Positions 27,201 to 33,018 of a stretch of DNA of 64,000 bases are shown piece by piece. Position numbers and translations under genes: made by a program. Location: contig JADJJR010000001.1 in assembly GCA_016706425.1 (NCBI GenBank), forward strand, positions 744,001 through 808,000, in the 5' to 3' direction. The notes beneath the pieces are model-generated. The model made no database searches. It was not told the origin of the DNA and saw only the letters and a program-made list of their open reading frames with translations. How positions within the stretch are numbered: position 1 is the stretch's first letter; each line of letters opens with the position of its first letter. The DNA comes from Elusimicrobiota bacterium (GTDB lineage: Bacteria > Elusimicrobiota > Elusimicrobia > FEN-1173).

Positions 27201-28005
27201 CTGGGACCTTTGGCGGCATGGGCGATCGAGCGTCCTCCATCGGTGGGCGCGGCGGGCGGCGCGCGCGTTCCGGGCGCCCCCCGCGGGCGGCGCGCCGCTT
27301 CCGCTCGGAGTGCCCGAAACAGGCATCGACCGGGCCATTCTCGCCAACATTGTTTCCCGCTCGAGCGATCTGGGGGTGGGGCGTCCCCTGCGGTTCGAGC
27401 CGCTTTCCCGAGGCGAATCCTGGGCGGCCGCCGGGCTCAAGCCGATGGCGGGCCTGGTGGGGATCCCACGCCTCCGGCTCCTCGCCTTGATGGGGCGATC
27501 GTTGGCCGGGCCGTTCGCGGGTGTCCACCCGGGCGGGGACGGCGACGCGGGCCGTCGGCCGGTCGTGTTTGTGTTCGTCTCCCGTTCGATGGTGCCCCGT
27601 CTGGACGGGGCGGTGGAACGGGCGCTGGGCTCCTCCGCCCAGCCCCCCGCCGAGGTCGTCCTCCTTCCCCTCGACAGCGAGGGGCGGGAAGCCCTGGCCC
27701 GCAAGACATTCGCCCATCCCCGGGTGCGGGCGCTGGCGGATATTCCGCGGCGGTCGGCGGGGTCGGTGGTTTGGGACCTGGGCGACCTGGAGAGCTTCGT
27801 GGCCGACCGCGTGGACCTTTCCCGCTACACCGACGGGCGCCTGATGACCACCGCCGACGTGGTCTTCGTGGCGGGCTCCGCCCGCAGCGCCCTTTTCCGC
27901 AACGCGCTGGTCCAACTCTTGGATCTGTGGTTCCCGGTGACGATGCCGTTGCGCCGTTGGGATCAAATACAGCGGGTTTTTCAAGCCATCGCCTCGGCCG
28001 CCTAA
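21250..28005 (+). CDS. Giant multidomain protein: TraB/ChaN-like, IMPase and HAD domains
   Basis: The product is about 2251 aa from GTG 21250; earlier in-frame starts (21103, 21178) would place the start before or within the promoter. Residues about 105-500 resemble the TraB/ChaN-like module found in Omnitrophota and Elusimicrobiota proteins ('LLVQDLHQNEGAQRNI' near 112, 'VALEGAAGPV', ending 'VAGGFHGDGLT'). Membrane helices occur near 677-725. An inositol-monophosphatase fold follows ('VVVEED' about 1313, 'DPLDGSESY' at 1343, 'KPWDIVAPGALI'), then a HAD phosphatase ('FFDVNGTL' with Asp1581, 'STSGN', 'GDGPGDMAAAR' about 1751). A further helix is near 1965-1990. Metal-binding residues of both phosphatases look intact. 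Substrate and role are unknown; it may be a membrane-associated enzyme of sugar or phospholipid metabolism. Confidence 0.75.
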   Translation: MNLSLGRAFLTGVYALVNVAAAHSAESAFWAERRRAGREKHAALLARSTGRGEASLSVRFALPPLRPGPAAPGSPWPHGAPDFSDGPFAVLTPDLGTVQSVSPKTRADRPVVLLVQDLHQNEGAQRNIGKLLHRLTETGRLDWVALEGAAGPVRFDRWRSYPRRDVVLNVADFLLANHRLSGPVHAVLVSTAASSPVDGVDSLSLHAANVDAYRRARDRAPGLRKDLIRQRTAHREGIAQLNPALRRFVHSTQAVEDGTASLGTHARALAALLPVEDLPPAFREFVRVLEMESALDFPGVEAERARVLSELTERLTPSEKEQLLNDSVAFRSGRLPHDRFYGTLRRWLVKKGGTLSPDFDRYVEYVVRAGRISGSDLQRALRRVEKDVRVRWGRTEFEKAWLEEDRRIARDLRLVDFALTPVDWEEHKAVARADDFNPFMDFYRNAEARDHAMAARVIAGVQERRARLTLLVAGGFHGDGLTAALENAGLTVVRFVPRVETVATASGEAALSIFAQEKLPLERIAAGEKLFLAPPPAAGKAEAPFYAAALDPDPAGALNALYEGLVPIKTVRMEGDLIPHLHAEFANGESVNVHVFYDARGKPSFRQRAAGHARDVFWKPLREWPQTVRALFNRAAFFDFLRVHPVVVRGTDPEKVNERAVWIFRQRAMGLTRWLPTGATLGAGFGLGVAGTLLSFWGAEWAARGLLPFLLNLTALATVSVGVGFSAGLTLAHAVYNFAHPEARLALPGDVRISLDPALRARVNDEAGLRAAFTDLAPRLGHLSPRVVLRSRHRSGIQLSRDRSRLVIYLAPDAGRGAGEIHRAISNELGRLERFLADTRGGAVYAIPVRHETKADFPAAVLDALPYPLFFVEEYGSVFPREELLEAFQRSPEVAENLLFAKGEGVAPVDMDSLRWEPDRMRRWVSLWGPQNALTVKMLGERTAALERGDEAGFAAVGAEGDFGRVRRQWLFKNRRRITLVAEPFAPDVDFFIAQSVFLAFASWSLGPWSISPKAKEPALDRAMERALQTFLVLAKATFLRNERLKAHLRQSPLDPDARAVFVVGAAHRLGLQEDLFEWAPAPDGDGYVQRYFEMPSGKLEAELQNHLLASFPNPTAQDLSIFSDWVRRLSVFRPTLSPEGRRWLLEWAFARWLRETRSLLAPGGTKNPPDVDAVEEAIHALYPALPSDRLENWMARATMDFAFQGKAVWVEFAGFLDGPSVPAGAALTLRREFDLSGALPPTLDENTRLAEVGESVAAAVARSVSQWLVAFQNAARQSQAQKEDGSWLSDADVFATRMIVGALLHAFPQHGVVVEEDLASVDPALAERAAANAASPYVWHVDPLDGSESYLRGSVVFAVHIALTFRGDPVVAVVALPRVLGPDGKPLVVSARRNRPGLFVNGRARPPVENALPPLDLSRLSAMAHGKSAVGRFYPHLAAAKEKCREVFERAGSAGYWLTALALRRVGVDVPGVPSDFAVFASDRLKPWDIVAPGALIQAVGGQVEGHDAGDPYFPVTTIDREAPSFVLAGLSPAHARLWRTEVIEDVRAPPPRAGPAPGTVEIVHPERVKDAAVTLCFFDVNGTLWRGYPFDLKATLWARFLHGTPIPLPHQVREIQTVLAETDWMNLEDQERELDRFARERNLPRVDSPRGKNWSENVVRSAVNRAMIERAVPAAVIPGLKAFLEALHKSGVHLEVSTSGNAGTRRRVLEGLAVASLFSRVHGGGHKEAVIANRVAEEKLEGRRVAMVGDGPGDMAAARQNGALAVGIVTGPAHAERLRRAGADVLVYGDYSDTAALLNVLGVGRAASEGDMNTDQIARAALGTWAEGWAGKSPAERRAAFAAAVRDFRERLAEGGFAPEDLRRRRESIVAHEILFNGTTPAEVEALYGDLLSADDGTLPLHMSREGELEKRRALFFKRLAALARTPPSSAIRNPRFAQFEAALDRLVPPGRGGTLREGGLWLLLGMSAPVVAVGVAAVWAVWDLWRHGRSSVLHRWARRAARAFRAPPAGGAPLPLGVPETGIDRAILANIVSRSSDLGVGRPLRFEPLSRGESWAAAGLKPMAGLVGIPRLRLLALMGRSLAGPFAGVHPGGDGDAGRRPVVFVFVSRSMVPRLDGAVERALGSSAQPPAEVVLLPLDSEGREALARKTFAHPRVRALADIPRRSAGSVVWDLGDLESFVADRVDLSRYTDGRLMTTADVVFVAGSARSALFRNALVQLLDLWFPVTMPLRRWDQIQRVFQAIASAA

Positions 28006-28033
28006 AACGGTTCGTGCCTTTCTCGATCCCGTG

Positions 28034-28042
28034 TGCTATAGT
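28034..28042 (+). promoter_or_regulatory. Extended -10 promoter of the helicase gene
   Basis: TGC-TATAGT (28034-28042) is an extended -10 element, 30 nt before the ATG at 28073. No good -35 is present, as is usual for extended -10 promoters. Confidence 0.45.
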
Positions 28043-28072
28043 CGGTGTCATCCGCGAAAACAAAGGAGTTTT

Positions 28073-29302
28073 ATGCCGTTTCAATCGTTTGGGCTTCATC
28101 CCGATTTGGTTCGGGCCATTCAAGCGCTCGGGTTCAAACAACCCACACCGATTCAAGAAAAATCCCTGCCCGTGGCCCTGACCGGCCGCGACGTGCTGGG
28201 GTGCGCCCAGACGGGAAGCGGCAAGACGGCGGCCTTCGCCTTGCCGATCCTCCAACATTTGCTGACGAAACCCGGGGAGGGCCTGCGGGCCCTGGTGCTG
28301 GTCCCCACCCGCGAACTGGCCGTGCAGGTGGACCGGAGTTTTCGCGATTGCGCGCGCTTTACGAACCTCAAAACCGCGGTGGTGATCGGCGGCGTGGGCC
28401 ACCACGGCCAGGTGCAGGACGTCCGCCGGGGGGCGCAGATTTTGGTGGCGACCCCGGGCCGTTTGCTGGACCACCTGGATCAACGCAACTTCAGCCTTCA
28501 CAAGGTCGAGCAACTCGTTCTGGACGAGGCCGACCGCATGTTGGATATGGGATTCCTGCCGGACATCAAGGACGTGCTGCGGCAGGTGCCGTCCGAGCGA
28601 CAGACCCAGCTGTTTTCCGCCACCCTCCACGGCGAGGTCGAGCGGATCGCCGCCTTCGCGACGCGGAACCCCCTGCGCATCGAGATCGCCCGCCCCACCA
28701 CGGTGGCCGAGGGCATCAGCCAAATCGTCTACCCGGTGATCCAGTCCCAGAAGGCGGGCCTTTTGTTGGCGCTTTTGAAGTCCATGGAAATGCGTTCCGT
28801 CCTGGTTTTTACACGGACGAAGCACGGCGCGGACCGCGTGGCCCAGCGGTTGGCGGAGGAAGGCCATCGGTCCGGCCGGTTGCACTCCAACCGGTCCCAA
28901 AATCAACGGCAGGCCGCCATGGAGGATTTTCGCCACGGCCGCACGAAAATTTTAGTCGCCACGGACATCGCCGCCCGGGGCATCGACGTCAAGAACATCA
29001 GCCACGTGGTCAATTTTGACGTGCCGCGCGCCCCGGAGGATTACGTCCACCGCGTGGGCCGCACGGCCCGGGCTTACGGCGTGGGCGACGCGATGATGTT
29101 CGTCGATCCCCTTGAGGAGTCGGCGGTCAAGAGCATCGAGCGTTTTGTCGGGGTCGTTTTTCCCCGGGCGGTGCTGCCGGGCTTCCAATACAACAGCCCG
29201 CCCCGCCACCCCGCCCCGACCCAACGGCGGCCGCCCTTCAGCGGAGCGCGCGGACGACCCGGCGGGGGTCGCCATCGCCCTGTCCGGGAAAGGAATCGCT
29301 AA
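28073..29302 (+). CDS. DEAD-box ATP-dependent RNA helicase (RhlE type)
   Basis: The 409-aa protein has the full helicase core: Q motif ('FGFKQPTPIQEKSLP'-like), Walker A AQTGSGKT, 'TPGRLLDHL', DEAD box 'LDEADRMLDMGF', SAT motif 'FSATL' and motif VI 'HRVGRTARA'. The short basic Gly/Arg-rich tail fits the RhlE group, which acts in ribosome assembly and RNA decay. ATG 28073 with AAGGAG upstream is preferred over the upstream in-frame start. The next gene starts 1 nt after the stop, so they are cotranscribed. Confidence 0.93.
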   Translation: MPFQSFGLHPDLVRAIQALGFKQPTPIQEKSLPVALTGRDVLGCAQTGSGKTAAFALPILQHLLTKPGEGLRALVLVPTRELAVQVDRSFRDCARFTNLKTAVVIGGVGHHGQVQDVRRGAQILVATPGRLLDHLDQRNFSLHKVEQLVLDEADRMLDMGFLPDIKDVLRQVPSERQTQLFSATLHGEVERIAAFATRNPLRIEIARPTTVAEGISQIVYPVIQSQKAGLLLALLKSMEMRSVLVFTRTKHGADRVAQRLAEEGHRSGRLHSNRSQNQRQAAMEDFRHGRTKILVATDIAARGIDVKNISHVVNFDVPRAPEDYVHRVGRTARAYGVGDAMMFVDPLEESAVKSIERFVGVVFPRAVLPGFQYNSPPRHPAPTQRRPPFSGARGRPGGGRHRPVRERNR

Positions 29303-29303
29303 C

Positions 29304-29696
29304 ATGCCTACTTTTTACAAGAAACGCCGTCGCGGGCCCTCCGGCCCCAATAAAAACGAAAAAAAAGTAATGCGGCGACAGCCCGAATCGTCCCTGCGGG
29401 AGCGCTTCCCCGGGGTCACCGCCCTGCGCGTGGAGTTCCATTTTCTTTCCCCCCAAAACGAACCCTACGAAGACGTCGTCCGGAATTTTTCGCCCTCCGA
29501 CCCCTGCGACTTTTCGGCCCCCTGCCCCGGTCGTTGCGGCAACGGCCACTTTGATGTGACCGACGCGGCGCGGGCGCTGCACCAGGGCGGCGGCGACACG
29601 GCCGAGGAAAACCGGGTCTGCCGGGAACCCGCCCACACCGACCCCTCGGTGCCCTGCGACTTTCGTTTGACGTGCGTTCTGCGATTGACGCGGTAA
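29304..29696 (+). CDS. Cys-rich small hypothetical protein cotranscribed with the helicase
   Basis: The 130-aa product starts with a basic tail ('YKKRRRGPSGPNKNEKK') and carries several Cys residues in 'DPCDFSAPCPGRCGNG' and two more near the C-terminus, which could bind a metal. No family is recognised. The start lies 1 nt after the helicase stop, and AAAGGAATC upstream could serve as SD. Coupling to an RNA helicase and the basic N-terminus hint at an RNA- or ribosome-related role, but that is inference. Confidence 0.7.
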   Translation: MPTFYKKRRRGPSGPNKNEKKVMRRQPESSLRERFPGVTALRVEFHFLSPQNEPYEDVVRNFSPSDPCDFSAPCPGRCGNGHFDVTDAARALHQGGGDTAEENRVCREPAHTDPSVPCDFRLTCVLRLTR

Positions 29697-29739
29697 CCCC
29701 CGACACTTTCCATCCGGCCGGGTCGTCCAACGGGCGTCC

Positions 29740-30333
29740 ATGAACACCGACCGCGCCGCATTCAGTTCCACCGACCGGGACGATGTGCGCCGCGTTTTGG
29801 ACGGCGATCCCGACGCTTTCGCCCCCCTGGTGCGCCGCCACGAGGCCCGGGTGCGGGCCCTCTGCGCTTCCCTCTTGAAAGACCCCTCCGACGCCGAAGA
29901 CGCCGCCCAGGAAAGCTTCCTGAAGGCCTACCGGCACCTGGCCGATTTCCGGGGGGAGTCGTCCTTCGCCACTTGGATCTATCGCATCGCCTACCGCCAA
30001 TGCCTCGACTCCCAAAAAGCGCGCCGCCGCCGTCCCGCGGAGTCCCTGGACGCGATGCTGGAAAAGGGCGACGGGGTGTTGGGCCGCTTAAGGGAATCCC
30101 CCGTCGAACCGGGCGGGCTGGCGGAACTCCTGGCGGAACTTCCGGAAGAGTATCGAACCGTTTTGATCCTGCGCGAGAGCCAGGGGTTCCGTTACGATGA
30201 AATCGCGGCGGCCACGGGTGTCTCCCTTGATTCGGTCAAGGCCCGCCTGCGGCGCGCCCGGCGGCGGTTGATCGCGTCGGCGCGACACCTTGGGGGGGGC
30301 TCCGTCGTCCAACAGGCGGGAGAACCGTCATGA
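29740..30333 (+). CDS. ECF-type RNA polymerase sigma factor
   Basis: The 197-aa protein has sigma region 2 ('LKDPSDAEDAAQESFLKAYRH' region with the -10 recognition helix 'FATWIYRIAYRQCLD') and region 4 ('EEYRTVLILRESQG', 'YDEIAAATGVSLDSVKARLR'). ECF factors answer envelope or metal stress. The stop overlaps the start of the next gene, a small single-TM protein that may be its anti-sigma partner, and a Spy-like protein follows, which suggests an envelope-stress module. Confidence 0.92.
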   Translation: MNTDRAAFSSTDRDDVRRVLDGDPDAFAPLVRRHEARVRALCASLLKDPSDAEDAAQESFLKAYRHLADFRGESSFATWIYRIAYRQCLDSQKARRRRPAESLDAMLEKGDGVLGRLRESPVEPGGLAELLAELPEEYRTVLILRESQGFRYDEIAAATGVSLDSVKARLRRARRRLIASARHLGGGSVVQQAGEPS

Positions 30334-30683
30334 ACGAAACGAACAAAACAGACAAAGTGGTTTGGCGCCGGTTGCGGGCCGGGTGGCCCCGATCGCGGAC
30401 GGCCTCGTCCGAGAACTTCGTCCAAAGCGTCATGGAACGCGTTCGGCGGGAGCCCCTCCCCGGAAGCGCGGGCGTTTGGGTTGCGTTGCGGCGTGCCTTC
30501 TCCACCGCTCCGGCGCGCTGGTCGTTGGTTGCGGTGGGGGGCTTGGCCCTGGGCCTTTTGTTCTTGCGGCCCCCGGTCGCGCCCATCAACGGCGCGACGG
30601 TTTTCACCGGGGATTCGACTTTGCCCTGGGAGGACGAGTCCTCCGCGGGGTACGGTACCAACGTGGAAGAATATTTATTGTGA
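30330..30683 (+). CDS. Small single-TM protein, candidate anti-sigma factor
   Basis: The 117-aa protein overlaps the sigma-factor stop (ATGA). It has a cytoplasmic basic N-terminal half, one membrane helix ('WSLVAVGGLALGLLFL', about residues 68-85) and a short periplasmic tail. It shows no zinc-binding HXXXCXXC anti-sigma motif. Position and topology suggest that it holds the ECF factor at the membrane, while the next gene's periplasmic product may act on its tail; this is inference. Confidence 0.65.
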   Translation: MNETNKTDKVVWRRLRAGWPRSRTASSENFVQSVMERVRREPLPGSAGVWVALRRAFSTAPARWSLVAVGGLALGLLFLRPPVAPINGATVFTGDSTLPWEDESSAGYGTNVEEYLL

Positions 30684-30694
30684 AAGGAGGCGGT

Positions 30695-31201
30695 ATGAAC
30701 ACATTGAACAAAAGAGCGGGGGTGTTGTTGACCGGCTTGTTCCTCTTGGCCGGGGCCGGGTTGTTCGCCGAGCCCATGGGCGACGACGGCCCGGGGTTCG
30801 GGTCGGGCCCACGCGGCGACGAGGGGAAAACGGAGGGCCGGTTCGAGGAGATGAACAAGGAACTGGGATTGACCAAGGAGCAGGCGGAAAAACTGCGCGC
30901 CCATCGGCGTTCCCAACGGGAAACCAACCAGGCCCTCTGGAAGCAAATGGAGGAAAAACGGGAAGCCCTGCGGGCCGAATTGGAAAAGCCTAAAGTGGAT
31001 TCCGGCAAAGCCAAATCCATCAACGAGGAACTCAAGGCCCTGCACAACAAAATGGCCGAACAGCGGTTGGCCGGGGTCTTGCAAGTGCGGGAAATCCTCA
31101 CCGCGGAACAGTTCAAAAAACTCCGGGAGATCGGCGAGAAGCGCCGGGGTGGTGGCGAGGGGCGGCCCTTCCAACGCCGCCGGGAACGTAAGGATAGATA
31201 A
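30695..31201 (+). CDS. Spy/CpxP-like periplasmic protein
   Basis: The 168-aa protein has a signal peptide (to about 'GLFAEP') and a long, charged helical part with two LTxxQ-like motifs ('LGLTKEQAEKLRAHR' and 'ILTAEQFKKLREIG'). These mark the Spy/CpxP/ZraP family of periplasmic chaperones and metal sensors. A strong AAAGGAGG SD precedes the ATG. It closes the ECF operon and could be sensor or output; the CnrYXH and ZraP systems are known parallels. Confidence 0.8.
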   Translation: MNTLNKRAGVLLTGLFLLAGAGLFAEPMGDDGPGFGSGPRGDEGKTEGRFEEMNKELGLTKEQAEKLRAHRRSQRETNQALWKQMEEKREALRAELEKPKVDSGKAKSINEELKALHNKMAEQRLAGVLQVREILTAEQFKKLREIGEKRRGGGEGRPFQRRRERKDR

Positions 31202-31223
31202 ACAAGCGCCAGGCGGTTTACGA

Positions 31224-31261
31224 AGACCTTCCCCGGGATCCCCGGGGAAGGTCTTTTTTTG
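31224..31261 (+). terminator. Strong rho-independent terminator of the ECF/Spy operon
   Basis: A perfect 14-bp stem (AGACCTTCCCCGGG 31224-31237 with CCCGGGGAAGGTCT 31241-31254), a 3-nt loop and seven T. It lies 22 nt after the stop codon. Confidence 0.92.
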
Positions 31262-31290
31262 TTGAAAATACGGGGTTTAGGGCCTATATA
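31262..31290 (+). promoter_or_regulatory. Promoter of the first FecR-domain gene (leaderless layout)
   Basis: TTGAAA (31262-31267), a 17-nt spacer and TATATA (31285-31290). Only 8 nt separate the -10 from the ATG at 31299, so transcription should start at or next to the start codon. Confidence 0.65.
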
Positions 31291-31298
31291 TAAAGGGC

Positions 31299-32939
31299 AT
31301 GAAAACCCTCGGTTCGGTGCTGGCGGTTTTGCTTTGCGTCTCCTTTGCCCAAAGCGCGGAAGTTCGTGTGACGCGTGGGACGGCGTACGTGAAGAAGGCG
31401 CAGTCGGCGCGGTGGGCGGCCCTGCGTGGTAAAGGCCGCGTGGAGCCGGGGGATTCCCTGCGGACGGGGGCGAACTCTTTGGCGCGGGTGCGGACGAAGG
31501 GCGGGCACACGGTGTACGTCCAGCCCAAGACGACGATCGAATCCGTTTCGGAAAACGGGAAGGACACCCAGTTCAAAGTGCTGGTGGGGCGGATCCGGGC
31601 GTTCGTGCAGAAGTTGAGGCCGGCGAACAAATTTGAGGTGCGGACCCCGGTGGCGGTGGCCGCCGTGCGCGGCACGACCTTTGACATGGACGTGTCGGAG
31701 GACACGTCGTCGCGGCTGTCGGTGTTGGAAGGGGCGGTGAACTACCGGGATTTGGCGGGGCTGGCGAAGGAGATCGAGGTGCTGAAGGGGCAGACGGTGC
31801 TGATTCCGCGGGGGCAGGCGCCGCGGCCGCCGGAGATGATGCCGAAGGATTTGATGCAGGGGGCGGTGGGGCACCGGGAGCGTGTGCGGCGAGAGATCTT
31901 TGTGGAGAAGCGGCAGGACGACCGGCGGGAAGGGTTCCAAGAGAAGGCGGCGGACGGGCAGAAAGAGGAGCAGTATCAACTGGGGCGCGCGGCGGTGGAC
32001 GCCTTCGGCCGGCGCGTGCGGATCGAGGAGTTCATCCTGCGCCCGGCGCCGGACAGCTACGCCTACGTCGTCGTCAACCACCGCGAGGGGGGACAAACAT
32101 TTTCACGCTTGGACGTCGTTGCGAACGACCCTCTTCCCGCGCGACTGGAAGGTTTAAACCTTTTCACGAAGCCGAGTTCGGTTGTTGTCGACCCCCTGAA
32201 CTTGTACGCCCTCAGCACCCACTTCCTGGCCTCGAACGGCCAAGACTATTACCGGGAATGGCGCTCCGGGGGAATACCCAAGGAATTTATCTCCTCGGGG
32301 CGAGGAACTTTTCAGGAAGTTGTTTTTGAACATTGGTTCGTTGAAATCAAGGGGGCGGGGGAAACGCCGGAACTCCTCTCCCACTGGGTGCCCGAAGCCT
32401 CTTACTTCGGCGGGGGCACCGGCTACGATTCTTTGGCCTCTATTTATTCCCTCGACATGGGAAGTTCGGGCGCCCTGGACCGTCCCTGGGGCTATAAAAA
32501 CTACGACAAACACGGCAATAACGTTATCGGCGACAACAAGGGCATCGATATTTATTCAAACGAGAGCCGTTTCGGTTATTTCGTGGATTCAGCAATTTCC
32601 GATGCTTACAATATTTACAGCGAAGGGTATGACCGCGTTTCCGGCCTCCACCCCACGCTCACCACGCCGGACAGGAAGTTTGTTGAAAACAATTATAGGG
32701 ATCCGATCAGTCCTGGCAATTACCTGCCTTTTCGATTGGATGTCCAGGTGTTTCGGGTCACGCCGGAAGGCGCGCGCTTGCCCTTCGGGGACGCGACCGC
32801 GACGGAATTCAATTCCCAGCGGGTTTACCACTCCAGCGAGTTCGGCGTTCGGGACATCGATTTGATCTATAGCCCCTATCTTAAATTCGCCATGGGCGAT
32901 ATGGACGACGGTTGGAGCGATCTGCCGCCCGGCTATTGA
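31299..32939 (+). CDS. FecR-domain secreted protein, copy 1
   Basis: The 546-aa protein has a signal peptide (about 1-18), then a FecR domain (about 20-140: 'EVRVTRGTAYVKK', 'LRTGANSLARVRTKGG', 'VRTPVAVAAVRGTTFDMDV') and a charged linker ('KRQDDRREGFQEKAADGQKE'). The C-terminal domain (about 262-546) is Tyr-rich and ends 'DDGWSDLPPGY'. Residues 19-262 are identical to those of the next gene, also at DNA level. No TM helix, so it is exported and not a classical anti-sigma FecR. Role unknown; the neighbour barrel suggests the cell surface. Codons in the shared block favour G at the third position, unlike the C-terminal half. Confidence 0.8.
   Translation: MKTLGSVLAVLLCVSFAQSAEVRVTRGTAYVKKAQSARWAALRGKGRVEPGDSLRTGANSLARVRTKGGHTVYVQPKTTIESVSENGKDTQFKVLVGRIRAFVQKLRPANKFEVRTPVAVAAVRGTTFDMDVSEDTSSRLSVLEGAVNYRDLAGLAKEIEVLKGQTVLIPRGQAPRPPEMMPKDLMQGAVGHRERVRREIFVEKRQDDRREGFQEKAADGQKEEQYQLGRAAVDAFGRRVRIEEFILRPAPDSYAYVVVNHREGGQTFSRLDVVANDPLPARLEGLNLFTKPSSVVVDPLNLYALSTHFLASNGQDYYREWRSGGIPKEFISSGRGTFQEVVFEHWFVEIKGAGETPELLSHWVPEASYFGGGTGYDSLASIYSLDMGSSGALDRPWGYKNYDKHGNNVIGDNKGIDIYSNESRFGYFVDSAISDAYNIYSEGYDRVSGLHPTLTTPDRKFVENNYRDPISPGNYLPFRLDVQVFRVTPEGARLPFGDATATEFNSQRVYHSSEFGVRDIDLIYSPYLKFAMGDMDDGWSDLPPGY
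31354..32086 (+). repeat. 733-bp identical repeat, copy 1 (FecR module)
   Basis: Every base of 31354-32086 matches 33074-33806 (offset 1720). Identity stops abruptly on both sides, at the signal peptide end and at the start of the variable domain. Confidence 0.95.
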
Positions 32940-32978
32940 GGCCCATGCGCTTTCAATTCTTCCCGCTTTCGCCCTCGG

Positions 32979-33007
32979 TTGACAAAATACCCCACCGGGG
33001 TTATCTA
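32979..33007 (+). promoter_or_regulatory. Promoter of the second FecR-domain gene (leaderless layout)
   Basis: TTGACA (32979-32984), a 17-nt spacer and TATCTA (33002-33007) end 11 nt before the ATG at 33019. As for copy 1, the mRNA would have little or no leader. The promoter sequence itself is not shared between the two genes. Confidence 0.6.
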
Positions 33008-33018
33008 TTGTTGGCCCT

